A stretch of DNA of 64,000 nucleotides from an uncultured Phascolarctobacterium sp. (GCA_949295115.1 CASFJU010000003.1:38153-102152); one strand, 5' to 3'. Counted from the stretch's first letter, positions 24,830 to 32,700 are shown. Program-made: numbers and translations. Notes: generated by a model not told the origin, from the sequence alone.

Positions 24830-24981
24830 AAAGCAAATGGTTTGTGCTATTAGGCGACAGCTAAAACTGCGTCGGCTGAATTTATGGTAATAAATTTCAG
24901 GAGCCCAGCCGCGCAGCCTGGGCGGAATCGGAGAAGACGCAGCATTTTAGCCGAGCCGTAATAGTATAAACCGTTTGCTTT
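24830..24981. repeat. 152-nt nested inverted-repeat (cruciform or MITE-like) element
   Basis: The 23-nt arms 24830-24852 and 24959-24981 are reverse complements at about 20 of 23 positions. Inside them CTAAAACTGCGTC (24861-24873) pairs with GACGCAGCATTTTAG (24936-24950). The centre folds into CTGAATTTA/TAAATTTCAG and GCCCAG/CTGGGC hairpins. It has no coding potential and no promoter. It could be a miniature mobile element or a structured RNA; no second copy is seen in this window. Confidence 0.6.
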
Positions 24982-25023
24982 TGATAACGAGTAAAATTGT
25001 AATCTTTAATGTAATTTAATTAT

Positions 25024-25052
25024 TTGCTTTTGTAATTAACCCGTGCTATAAT
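25024..25052 (+). promoter_or_regulatory. Promoter of the antitoxin RNA
   Basis: TTGCTT (25024-25029), 17-bp spacer, and an extended -10 TGC-TATAAT (TATAAT at 25047-25052). Transcription should begin near 25059. Confidence 0.75.
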
Positions 25053-25058
25053 AAAGGC

Positions 25059-25132
25059 ACAAAAGCGAAAATGCTGTCACCAGACATGGTGCACGCAAAA
25101 GAAAAACCGGGAGTTGCAGCTCCCGGTTTTTT
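25059..25132 (+). ncRNA. Antisense antitoxin RNA (par RNA II-like)
   Basis: A predicted RNA of about 75 nt from the promoter at 25024-25052 to the terminator at 25103-25132. Its 25065-25079 block (GCGAAAATGCTGTCA) is an exact 15-nt complement of the toxin mRNA just after the start codon. Its 25084-25094 block (ACATGGTGCAC) pairs over 11 nt, with two G-U pairs, with the toxin start codon and the end of its ribosome site. Both blocks match the plus strand at 25221-25235 and 25237-25247. This is the arrangement of the convergent RNA I/RNA II pair of the pAD1 par locus. Confidence 0.7.
25103..25132. terminator. Shared bidirectional terminator of toxin and antitoxin RNAs
   Basis: AAAACCGGGAG and CTCCCGGTTTT stem with a 6-nt loop; TTTTTTATT follows on the plus strand and TTTTTCTTTT on the minus strand. 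Confidence 0.85.
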
Positions 25133-25150
25133 ATTGGGCTCACTGTGATT

Positions 25151-25240
25151 TTACAGGTATCTGTCGAGCCACTTGCAAATATAATATGCAGTTATACTTG
25201 CCATAACAGATACTAAAAATGCGAAAATGCTGTCAAACAT
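25151..25240 (-). CDS. Fst-like small membrane toxin (type I TA)
   Basis: A 29-residue peptide starting MFDSIFAFLVSVMASI, with one hydrophobic helix from about residue 5 to 21, then a short polar tail CKWLDRYL with charged residues and a W. Short single-helix peptides with this layout are toxins of the Fst/Ldr type, which damage the membrane when freed from their antisense RNA. It has a strong ribosome site (GGAAGGAGG, 6 bp from ATG), its own consensus promoter, and ends at the terminator shared with the antitoxin RNA. The ribosome site is half hidden in a hairpin. Toxicity itself is inference. Confidence 0.72.
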   Translation of the reverse strand: MFDSIFAFLVSVMASITAYYICKWLDRYL

Positions 25241-25248
25241 AGTACACC

Positions 25249-25266
25249 TCCTTCCTGCTGGAAGGA
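25249..25266 (-). promoter_or_regulatory. Hairpin hiding the toxin ribosome site
   Basis: On the minus strand TCCTTCC-AGCA-GGAAGGA is a perfect 7-bp stem in the toxin 5' leader that takes up most of the Shine-Dalgarno GGAAGGAGG. Fst mRNA has a comparable upstream stem. Confidence 0.7.
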
Positions 25267-25280
25267 ATCACAGCTTTTCT

Positions 25281-25309
25281 ATTATGCCTGACAAATATAA
25301 AACTGTCAA
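25281..25309 (-). promoter_or_regulatory. Promoter of the toxin mRNA
   Basis: On the minus strand TTGACA (25304-25309), exactly 17 bp, then CATAAT (25281-25286); predicted start near 25274. Confidence 0.8.
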
Positions 25310-25374
25310 TATTTTACACCAAATAAAAAATCCCCGCAGTTTGCTGTTCATTGGCATAGAATAAAAACTCCGGC

Positions 25375-26295
25375 TTAATGCCCGGAGTTTTTTCGTTTTC
25401 TGTATTCACTTGGTAAAATTTTAAAAAGTGCTTTGAAAGCAGAAGTAAATTTACTTTGGCTTTTGTAGCCGCAGTTTTTGGTAATTTCAGAAATGCTTAA
25501 GTTTGTTTCATCAAGCAGCTTTGCTGCATAACGCAGACGCTGCTCTTTGGCATAAGCACCGATGCTTACACCGTAAATGTTTTTAAACGCTGTTTTTAAG
25601 GTTGTGGTGTTAAGGTGATGGCGGAGCGCCAGTTCTTTAATGGTTAAGCGTTTGCTTATATTTTGTTGCAAAAGGCTATGTATTTCACGGATAACAGCTT
25701 CGTTGCCTGCCGTGTATTCCGGCAGTAGGGCTTGCGGTGAAAGCTTAGTGTTTTGCAGCAAAATAAGCAGCTCATAAAATTTTAAACGGGCATAATTTAA
25801 AGTGTTTTTATCCGGCAGGTTATAAAACCCTTCAAAAATAGTTTCAGTCTTATTGTTTCCTGCCAGCGAGGTTATTTTATTGCTTTCGCAGAATTTTTGG
25901 CAGAGTTGGTTTACGTCAAAAATGTCGCCGAACAGTTTAAGTGGGCTGGTTTTTAATTTTGCCAGATCAATGCAGATGGTAAGCCCTTTGTAAAAACCCT
26001 GCGGAAATTCCATTAAAGATTGAGTGCAGGCCTGCATACTGTGCAGTGAATAATCGCCGTAGTTAAGATAAATACGGCTGCCGCTTTTCATGTTCCAGCG
26101 CAGCTGGCCGGCTTTACAATAATTAATTTGTATAATGCTGTCAATTTTTTCATGCCTTAAATGCACCGGGTTACTGCCAAAATTAAGATAATATAAATCT
26201 ACGCCGCTAAAAAGTTCTGTTTTGGCAAGGTTGTTGTCGGCACCGTTGTAATAAATAAGCTGCTGAATATTTTTAATGGTGTGTTCCTTATCCAT
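25375..26295 (-). CDS. AraC-family transcriptional regulator
   Basis: A 306-residue regulator with an unrecognised N-terminal sensor part and a C-terminal double helix-turn-helix (about residues 210-300). The helices include LTIKELALRHHLNTTTLKTAF and the second-helix signature ISEITKNCGYKSQSKFTSAF, ending in P-S-E-Y-R-K. It is transcribed away from the deacetylase-fold gene at 26437, which is its most likely target, together with its own promoter. The ligand is unknown. I start at ATG 26295 behind AGGGTGG; the GTG 9 bp upstream lies within that site. Confidence 0.88.
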   Translation of the reverse strand: MDKEHTIKNIQQLIYYNGADNNLAKTELFSGVDLYYLNFGSNPVHLRHEKIDSIIQINYCKAGQLRWNMKSGSRIYLNYGDYSLHSMQACTQSLMEFPQGFYKGLTICIDLAKLKTSPLKLFGDIFDVNQLCQKFCESNKITSLAGNNKTETIFEGFYNLPDKNTLNYARLKFYELLILLQNTKLSPQALLPEYTAGNEAVIREIHSLLQQNISKRLTIKELALRHHLNTTTLKTAFKNIYGVSIGAYAKEQRLRYAAKLLDETNLSISEITKNCGYKSQSKFTSAFKALFKILPSEYRKRKNSGH

Positions 26296-26436
26296 AAAAA
26301 CCACCCTATTGGAAATAGTTTTAGCCCTTTTGGCAATACTAAGACGGCAGACATTGCCGCTTTGCGCTGACTATATTATATTATAAACACAATAAATGCG
26401 CAAACATTCATGTATTGCGATAAGGAGGTTTATAAT

Positions 26437-27555
26437 ATGACGAAACGTAAAACAGGGCTGATGTACAGCGATGCTTTTGCCGGTTATAAGGTTTGTGACG
26501 GTTATCTGGTGCTTGCCAAAGAGGGCAATCCGTGGATTACGGCTGATGATTATTATGATACGCCGGAACGCGTAACACAGGCTTATACAATGCTGCAAAA
26601 ATCGGGGCTGCTGGGCAAACTGGTGCCCATCGCGCCGCAAAAGGCGGATAAAAAAGAACTGGTTGGTTTTCATTCGCAGGAATATATTGACAAGCTCGAT
26701 TCTTTAAGCCAAACGGGTGGCGGTGAAGTTGGCGAACTTTGCTATATCGGCCCCGGCGGGCTTGATGTAATAATGGAAGCCGTAGGCGGCGATTTACAGG
26801 CGCTGGACGCAGTGATGAGCGGCGAGGTTGACAACGCTTTTTGCTTGCAGCGTCCGCCCGGAGCGCATGCCGAACGCGATATGGGCTTTGGTTTTTGCGT
26901 GGTTAATACTTTTAATATTCTGGCGCAGCGTGCCCGTGAAAAATATAATTTAAAACGCGTAATGATTATTGATTTCGATAACCATTATAAAAAGGGCATT
27001 GAAGATGCGTGGTATGATACGGATGAAGTTCTGTATGCTGAGGTGCATCAATCCGGACAGGTTGCAGAAAACAGCGCTGCCGACCGTAATGCCGATTATA
27101 TTGGCACCGGCAATGGTAAGGGCTATAATGTAGTAATACCAATGCCCAGCGGCGCTGGCGACGATGCTTACATTAAAGCGTTTGAAGAAATTATTGTGCC
27201 CGTGGCAGACCAGTACAAACCGGAACTGGTAATTGTGGTGGCAGGTTTTGCTTCTAACATTTTTGACCCGCTGTGCCGCCAGCAGTTAACTGCCAGAGGT
27301 TACAAAAAGCTGATGGAAATTATTTGCGGTATTGCGGAGCGTAACTGTCAGGGCAGGTTGCTTGCTGTGCTTGAAGGCGGCAAGGGTAATTACATGTCCT
27401 TCTGCATACATAAGGTGCTGGAAGCAATGAGCGGCGAAGAAACGGATGTGCCTGATATTACCGAAGGGCTGATTGTGCGTAATTATTTGACCCATGACCA
27501 GCGGGAAGCTATTGATAATGTAAAGCAAATACTTACGCCGTATTGGAAACTTTAA
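26437..27555 (+). CDS. HDAC-fold protein with degraded active site
   Basis: This 372-residue protein has the histone-deacetylase fold, but the catalytic residues are replaced. The His pair motif reads RPPGAHA (first His lost). The metal motif reads DFDNHYKKG (second His of HH lost). The third zinc Asp is gone (GFASN instead of GFDAH). The catalytic Tyr is Lys in LEGGKGN. The intact paralogue at 9308 keeps all of these. It may be a binding or sensor pseudoenzyme, perhaps for an acetylated amine or acyl ligand. Divergent AraC regulator upstream; AAGGAGG site before ATG 26437. Confidence 0.8.
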   Translation: MTKRKTGLMYSDAFAGYKVCDGYLVLAKEGNPWITADDYYDTPERVTQAYTMLQKSGLLGKLVPIAPQKADKKELVGFHSQEYIDKLDSLSQTGGGEVGELCYIGPGGLDVIMEAVGGDLQALDAVMSGEVDNAFCLQRPPGAHAERDMGFGFCVVNTFNILAQRAREKYNLKRVMIIDFDNHYKKGIEDAWYDTDEVLYAEVHQSGQVAENSAADRNADYIGTGNGKGYNVVIPMPSGAGDDAYIKAFEEIIVPVADQYKPELVIVVAGFASNIFDPLCRQQLTARGYKKLMEIICGIAERNCQGRLLAVLEGGKGNYMSFCIHKVLEAMSGEETDVPDITEGLIVRNYLTHDQREAIDNVKQILTPYWKL

Positions 27556-27575
27556 TAATAAAATCGAACATGAAT

Positions 27576-27608
27576 AAAAAAGCCAAAGCAAAATGCTTTG
27601 GCTTTTTG
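27576..27608. terminator. Bidirectional terminator
   Basis: AAAAAGCCAAAGCA-AAA-TGCTTTGGCTTTTT between convergent genes. Confidence 0.9.
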
Positions 27609-27623
27609 CGTATTAGTATTTAA

Positions 27624-28328
27624 TTATTCCAGTTCAATGCTTTCGCCGACGGGAACAACCAGCACTTTTGCGCTGCCGTCCGCTTCAACTTTTGCTTTGT
27701 AAGCGTCAACATCCTGCGCAATCAGCGGCCAGGTGTTGTAGTGTACGGGGATTACATATTTAGCCTTCAAAAATTCAGCGGCAATCGCTGCGTCGGCCGG
27801 CCCCATGGTAAAGTTATCGCCGATAGGCAATACGGCGTAATCAAACGGGTCAAGGCGCTGTAAAAGCTGCATGTCGCCAAACAGGGCAGTGTCACCGGCA
27901 AAGTACAGTTTGGTGCCGTAAAAATCTACAATAAAGCCGCAGGCATGGCCGCCCGGTACGCCGCTGCCGTGGAAGGCAGGCACAATACGCACATGGCCGA
28001 AATCAAATTTATGCGTGCCGCCCAGATGCATGCCATGCGCTTTGCAGCCGTTTTCACCGGCAAGGCCTGCAACTTCGGCGGTGCTGATTATAGTGGCATC
28101 GCAGGCTTTGGCGATGTCAAAAGCGCTGCCGATGTGGTCAAAATGCGCGTGGCTTACCAAAATGTATTCTACATTCAGCTTTTTTAAAGCTTCGGTATTG
28201 CCTGATGTTTCGGTATCGTACGGGTTAAATTCGGGGCAGCTTTCCAGATACGGGTCGAAAATAATGTTGTGCCCTTCGTGGCTTAACATAAAGCAGGCGT
28301 GGTTGATATACTTAAACGTGGTTGACAT
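27624..28328 (-). CDS. UPF0173-type metal-dependent hydrolase
   Basis: A 234-residue metallo-beta-lactamase-fold hydrolase (UlaG/UPF0173 group). It has N-H-A-C-F near the start, the metal motif SHAHFDHIG (about residues 59-67), GDTALFGDM (about 145-153) and a late H in IPVHYNTWP (about 191-199). The substrate is unknown; relatives include lactonases. It stands alone with an AAGGAG site. Confidence 0.9.
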   Translation of the reverse strand: MSTTFKYINHACFMLSHEGHNIIFDPYLESCPEFNPYDTETSGNTEALKKLNVEYILVSHAHFDHIGSAFDIAKACDATIISTAEVAGLAGENGCKAHGMHLGGTHKFDFGHVRIVPAFHGSGVPGGHACGFIVDFYGTKLYFAGDTALFGDMQLLQRLDPFDYAVLPIGDNFTMGPADAAIAAEFLKAKYVIPVHYNTWPLIAQDVDAYKAKVEADGSAKVLVVPVGESIELE

Positions 28329-28498
28329 GTAATCATCTCCTTTTGAATAGCTTTATTTTATTATAGCACAACCGCTTTTCATTTGTGAATTGTTTGCAAC
28401 AACAATAAAACGCCTTTACAGTCTGCCGCTGTTTGATGTAAAATTTATGTGTATGTTTGCAGTAATTTTTAATTTATAATACAGCAAGGAGAATGCAA

Positions 28499-29449
28499 GT
28501 GAAATTTAATAAGCGTACCATTACCGCCATAACTTTAGCATGCTTAACGGCTTTTGCAGCCAGCGCCCAGGCATCGCCTCGCGCGGTGACGCCGCCCAAA
28601 ATTACCAAAGGCACTGTGGCAACGGCAGCAGCCAAAATTGTAAAAAACAGCATTAAAAAAGCCAAAGACGATAAAGCCTCTGCAACCAAACCGGCAGCAA
28701 CCAAAGCCAAAGCGGCTAAAAAAACGCCTGCCAAAGCAGGTACTTTTAATACAAAAGGTTTGCCGAAGGATTATAAAAAAATAGGAATTTTCGGCGAAGC
28801 CAAGGCAACGCCGGAACAGGCGGCGGCGCTGATTTATTTGAACAATCCCGACCCGCAGCTGAACTGCTCCGTTGATGAGCTTGTGCATTTGTACTGGGAC
28901 GAAGCAGGACGCGAAGGCGTGCGTGAGGACCTGGCGCTGGCGCAGGCGATTGTGGAAACTGGCTTCTTTAGCTTTACCGGCGACGTTAAACCGGAGCAGA
29001 ATAATTTCTGCGGGCTTGGCACAACCGGCGGCGGTGTTGAGGGCGAATACTTCGACGAGCCGGAAATCGGTGTGCGCGCACACATCCAGCACCTGCTGGC
29101 CTATACAACCAAAAAGCACCCTTCCACGGATATTGTTGACCCGCGTTATGAGCTGGCGCATGCCATCCGCATGGAGCGCGGCATTGTAGACACCTGGAGC
29201 GGGCTGAACGGCACGTGGGCTATGGGCAGCCATTACTGCGAAAAAATTATGCGCACCTACCAGAACATGCTGGATTTGGACAAGCATGATTTAAAGGAAG
29301 CCGAAAAGGCCAAGGCTGAATACCTGAAGAACTACATGGGCAGCCATAAGGACGAGGACAAAGATAAAGACAAGGATAAGGAAACGAAGCCTGAACATAA
29401 GCTGACAATGCGTGAACGCGTCGAGAAGATTTTGAAAGAAGGAAAGTGA
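28499..29449 (+). CDS. Secreted glucosaminidase-domain peptidoglycan hydrolase
   Basis: A 316-residue exported protein. A signal peptide (about residues 1-25, ending AASAQA) is followed by a low-complexity Lys/Ala/Thr linker (to about 80), then a glucosaminidase (LYZ2) domain. The catalytic-type glutamate lies in ALAQAIVETGFF (about 145-156), and an NNFCGLGTT segment follows. The C-terminal 50 residues are very rich in Lys, Asp and Glu, with a KDKDKDKDK-like run. It likely cuts glycan strands in the periplasm. GTG 28499 is the start because AAGGAG lies 7 bp upstream; the ATG at 28493 is too close. Confidence 0.85.
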   Translation: MKFNKRTITAITLACLTAFAASAQASPRAVTPPKITKGTVATAAAKIVKNSIKKAKDDKASATKPAATKAKAAKKTPAKAGTFNTKGLPKDYKKIGIFGEAKATPEQAAALIYLNNPDPQLNCSVDELVHLYWDEAGREGVREDLALAQAIVETGFFSFTGDVKPEQNNFCGLGTTGGGVEGEYFDEPEIGVRAHIQHLLAYTTKKHPSTDIVDPRYELAHAIRMERGIVDTWSGLNGTWAMGSHYCEKIMRTYQNMLDLDKHDLKEAEKAKAEYLKNYMGSHKDEDKDKDKDKETKPEHKLTMRERVEKILKEGK

Positions 29450-29453
29450 TTTA

Positions 29454-29918
29454 ATGCATATCGTACTGGTTGAGCCGGAAATCCCGGGCAATACCGGCAA
29501 TATCGCGCGCCTTTGCGCGGCAACGGGCTGCCACCTGCATCTGGTGCGCCCGCTGGGCTTTTCTGTTGAAGATAAATATTTAAAACGCGCCGGGCTGGAT
29601 TACTGGCATCTGGTGGACATCCATTATTATGACAGCGTTTACGAAGTGCTGGAAAAATACAAGGATAACCCCAAATTTTTGCTGACGACCAAGGCGCATA
29701 AGCGTTACAGCGACGTGCAGTACGGGCCGGACAGCCTGCTGATTTTCGGCAAGGAAACGGCAGGGCTGCCGGAAAAACTGCGCAACGAATACGCCGATTG
29801 CTGCGTGCGCATACCGATGATTGCCGAAGCACGCAGCCTGAACCTTTCCAATTCCGTCGCTATTGTAGCGTACGAGGCTTTGCGCCAGCAGCCGGATTTT
29901 GCCGGGCTGACTGTTTAA
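29454..29918 (+). CDS. trmL: tRNA (cytidine/uridine-34-2'-O)-methyltransferase
   Basis: A 154-residue SPOUT-fold enzyme methylating the ribose of the wobble base in tRNA-Leu isoacceptors. Motifs are VEPEIPGNTGNIARLCAATG (residues 5-24), FGKETAGLP (about 99-107) and the knot motif IPMIAEARSLNLSNSVAIV (about 121-139). Length is typical. It starts an operon-like run with the queD/fol genes, 10 bp apart. Confidence 0.95.
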   Translation: MHIVLVEPEIPGNTGNIARLCAATGCHLHLVRPLGFSVEDKYLKRAGLDYWHLVDIHYYDSVYEVLEKYKDNPKFLLTTKAHKRYSDVQYGPDSLLIFGKETAGLPEKLRNEYADCCVRIPMIAEARSLNLSNSVAIVAYEALRQQPDFAGLTV

Positions 29919-29928
29919 CGGAGGAACT

Positions 29929-30288
29929 ATGATTGTTTTAAAAGAATTTGAATTTGACGCCGCGCATTACCTGCCGGAATACAACGGCAAGTGCGAGCGC
30001 CTGCACGGGCACACTTATAAACTGGTGGTAAAAGTACAGGGGACGCCCGACCACGAGGGCATGGTCATCGACTTTATCCGCCTGAAAAATATCGTTAAGG
30101 AAAACGTGCTGGTACACTTGGACCACGCCTGCATTAACGACATTCTGCCGCAGCCGTCGGCAGAAAACATCAGCGTGTGGGTGTGGAATAAATTAAAAGA
30201 CCTGCTGCACGCCGATAACTACGATTTATACGAAGTGGAAGTGTGGGAAACCAAAACCAGCGGCTGCATTTACAGGGGTGATTTGTGA
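29929..30288 (+). CDS. queD: 6-pyruvoyl-tetrahydropterin synthase homologue (QueD/PTPS)
   Basis: A 119-residue PTPS-fold enzyme acting on dihydroneopterin triphosphate. Zinc histidines are in AAHYLPE (about 14) and LHGHTYK. The catalytic region reads C-E-R-L-H-G-H: it has both the Cys used by QueD and the adjacent Glu used by PTPS-III enzymes that replace dihydroneopterin aldolase in folate synthesis. It sits directly before folE2, folP and folK, and no folB is present. It may therefore serve folate, queuosine or both. Confidence 0.88.
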   Translation: MIVLKEFEFDAAHYLPEYNGKCERLHGHTYKLVVKVQGTPDHEGMVIDFIRLKNIVKENVLVHLDHACINDILPQPSAENISVWVWNKLKDLLHADNYDLYEVEVWETKTSGCIYRGDL

Positions 30289-31058
30289 TGAAGGACGTAC
30301 AATCCCAGACCGATATGCGCCGCATACCGCTGAAGCATGTCGGCATTAAAAACCTGCGCTGGCCCGTCATCTTAAAGGATAAGGAACAGGGCGAGCAGCA
30401 CAGCGTTGCCACCATCAGCCTGGCGGTTGATTTGCCGCACGAAATCCGCGGCACGCATATGAGCCGTTTTGTGGAGTGCATGCAGACAGTCGGCGCCATC
30501 AGCCCCAACGGGCTGGAAGAAGTGCTGGACACTTTAAAAACGCATTTGCAGGCCGAAAAAGCCTTTATCCGCATGGAGTTTCCGTATTTTATTTATAAAA
30601 CTTCGCCGGTAACGGGGCAGCGCGCGCCGATGGATTTAAACTGCGTGCTGACCGCCGAAAAAGAGGACAAGTTTAAGCTGCGCATTATGGCGGAAGTGCC
30701 TGTGCAGACACTGTGCCCGTGCAGCAAGGAAATAAGCGATTATGGCGCGCATAACCAGCGTGCACTGGCGCGGATTGAAATTGAAGCGAACGGGCTTGTA
30801 TGGATTGAAGAACTGGCGGCAATGGCCGACGCCGGTGCAAGTGCGCCGGTTTACAGCCTGCTGAAACGCCCGGACGAAAAATTTGTGACGGAAAAGGCTT
30901 ACGATAACCCGCGCTTTGTTGAGGACGCCGTGCGCGAAATTGCGCTGCGCCTTGAAGCAGACAAGCGCATTAAATGGTACGAGGTTACGGTGGAAAGCAT
31001 TGAAAGCATCCATAACCATAACGCTTTTGCCTGTGTGGAAAAGGGCTGGCAGCCATGA
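30288..31058 (+). CDS. folE2: GTP cyclohydrolase IB
   Basis: A 256-residue enzyme of the FolE2 (COG1469) family, converting GTP to dihydroneopterin triphosphate, the first step of folate synthesis. It shows DMRRIPLKHVGIKNLRWP at the N-terminus, MSRFVECM (about 58) and the metal/active-site region CPCSKEISDYGAHNQRA (about 140-156). FolE2 can use metals other than zinc. The start ATG shares one base with the queD stop (TGATG). It overlaps folP by 4 bp. Confidence 0.95.
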   Translation: MKDVQSQTDMRRIPLKHVGIKNLRWPVILKDKEQGEQHSVATISLAVDLPHEIRGTHMSRFVECMQTVGAISPNGLEEVLDTLKTHLQAEKAFIRMEFPYFIYKTSPVTGQRAPMDLNCVLTAEKEDKFKLRIMAEVPVQTLCPCSKEISDYGAHNQRALARIEIEANGLVWIEELAAMADAGASAPVYSLLKRPDEKFVTEKAYDNPRFVEDAVREIALRLEADKRIKWYEVTVESIESIHNHNAFACVEKGWQP

Positions 31059-32233
31059 TTATAAAACTGAACGAACATAACTTACAGCGCGAAATTGCCC
31101 GGCTTGGCGTACACCCCGCCAGCTGCGGCATTTTTGCCGCTAAAAGCAAAATACTGCCGCTGAAGCTGACGCAGGTGCGCACACCGGCGGCCAACATTTT
31201 AAAACAGGAAATGTTGGCGGCGGGCGGCGACTGCGCTGTGCCCGGCAGCTGCATTTTAAACGAAACTAAATATGTGGACGCGGTGCTTTTGGGCACGGTT
31301 AAGCATTACCGCATTCTAGCACGCAAGCTGGCGCAGATGCCGTTTTTCGGGCTGGCGCAGGTGCGCGAGGAGTTGCAGAAATTTTTAGCGGCACAGCAGC
31401 CCGTAACAGTTTTGGCTGATGGGCGCAAGCTTACTTATGAAAAGCTGCGCATAATGGGCATTTTAAATGTAACGCCCGATTCGTTTTACAGCGGTTCGCG
31501 CGTCGGCGCGGATGTTGTGGCAAAGGCGGAGCAGATGCTGGCGGACGGCGCTGATATTCTGGATATCGGCGGCGAAAGCACGCGTCCGGGCAGCGATGCC
31601 GTAAGCATGGAAGAAGAAATCAGCCGCGTAGTGCCTGCCGTTGAAGCTGTAAAAAAAGCGCTGCCGCAAAGCGTTATTTCCGTCGATACTTACCACGCCG
31701 CCACGGCGCAGGCAGCCATTAACGCCGGTGCGGATATTATTAACGACGTTACCGCATTAACCGGCGACGAAGCCATGGCGCAGGTTGCCGCTGCTGCTAA
31801 AGTGCCGGTGGTTTTAATGCACATGCGCGGCACGCCCAAAACCATGCAGCAAAACTGCGAATATGACGACGTGGTAACGGAAGTCGCTGCATATTTAAAA
31901 CAACGTGCGCAAGCGCTTGGCGAACTTGGCATCGGCGCAGATAAAATAATCCTTGACCCTGGCATCGGCTTTGCCAAAAATACGGAGCAGAACCTTGAAC
32001 TTTTGCAGGGGCTGGATGCCTTGACGGCGTTCGGTTATCCGGTGCTGCTCGCAGCATCGCGCAAAACCGTTATCGGGCAGACGCTGGGTGACCTGTCGCC
32101 GCAGGAACGCCTTGAAGGTACTATCGCCCTGAGCTGTGCGGCTGTGTACGCCGGTGCAAACATGGTGCGCGTGCATGACGTTAAAGAAAACATCCGCGCA
32201 GTGCGCATGCTGGAGGCGGTTTTATGCAGGTAA
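31055..32233 (+). CDS. folP: Dihydropteroate synthase with N-terminal extension
   Basis: A 392-residue protein. The C-terminal two thirds are a complete dihydropteroate synthase joining pterin and p-aminobenzoate. Motifs are MGILNVTPDSF (about residues 133-143), DIGGESTRPG (about 168), SVDTYH (about 210), DPGIGFAKN (about 302-310) and LLAASRKTVIG (about 330-340). The first 125 residues are an extra domain of unknown role, containing CGIFAAKSKILPLKL and a conserved-looking L-L-G-T-V-K-H-Y. This is longer than the usual 270-290 residues. It overlaps folK by 10 bp. Confidence 0.93.
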   Translation: MIIKLNEHNLQREIARLGVHPASCGIFAAKSKILPLKLTQVRTPAANILKQEMLAAGGDCAVPGSCILNETKYVDAVLLGTVKHYRILARKLAQMPFFGLAQVREELQKFLAAQQPVTVLADGRKLTYEKLRIMGILNVTPDSFYSGSRVGADVVAKAEQMLADGADILDIGGESTRPGSDAVSMEEEISRVVPAVEAVKKALPQSVISVDTYHAATAQAAINAGADIINDVTALTGDEAMAQVAAAAKVPVVLMHMRGTPKTMQQNCEYDDVVTEVAAYLKQRAQALGELGIGADKIILDPGIGFAKNTEQNLELLQGLDALTAFGYPVLLAASRKTVIGQTLGDLSPQERLEGTIALSCAAVYAGANMVRVHDVKENIRAVRMLEAVLCR

Positions 32234-32700
32234 CGGCTTATGTGGCACTGGGCACCAATCTTGGCAGCCTTAAAGAGAACCTTGACGAAGCTTTGAAACG
32301 CCTTGCGGAAAAGGGCTTGAAGATTACGAAGATTTCAACTTATATTGACACCGACCCATACGGCGTTACCGACCAGCCGCGCTTTTTAAACGCCGCCTGC
32401 GAGGTACAGACAGAATTATCCGCGCAAGCGCTGTTAAAAATGCTGCTTGAAACGGAGCTGGAGATGGGGCGCGTGCGCCTGCGCCGTTGGGGCGAGCGCG
32501 TTATTGATCTGGACCTGATTTTTTACGGCGGCGATGTTATTAACGAGCCGAACCTTATTGTGCCGCACCCGGATATGCAGAACCGCGATTTTGTGCTGCG
32601 CCCGCTGGCAGAGATTGCGCCGCAGAAACAGCACCCGCTGCTGCAAAAAACTATGGCGCAGCTGTGGCAGGAATATTTACAAAAGAAGGAACAACAATGA
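32224..32700 (+). CDS. folK: HPPK (6-hydroxymethyl-dihydropterin pyrophosphokinase)
   Basis: A 158-residue enzyme that activates hydroxymethyl-dihydropterin with ATP for FolP. It has the start VALGTNLGSL, DQPRFLNAACEV (about residues 42-53), the signature R-R-W-G-E-R-V-I-D-L-D-L-I-F-Y (about 87-101) and PHPDMQNRDFVL (about 114-125). It overlaps folP upstream and pepT downstream (ATGA). Confidence 0.96.
   Translation: MQVTAYVALGTNLGSLKENLDEALKRLAEKGLKITKISTYIDTDPYGVTDQPRFLNAACEVQTELSAQALLKMLLETELEMGRVRLRRWGERVIDLDLIFYGGDVINEPNLIVPHPDMQNRDFVLRPLAEIAPQKQHPLLQKTMAQLWQEYLQKKEQQ

Noticed and set aside
24625..24864. 79-codon ORF over the tRNA genes
   Set aside because: It runs through tRNA-Glu, tRNA-Val and their terminator; not a real gene.
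24540..25320. Genomic island inserted at a tRNA gene
   Set aside because: No integrase and no repeated tRNA 3' end are seen downstream; all three tRNAs end in normal CCA with their own terminator.
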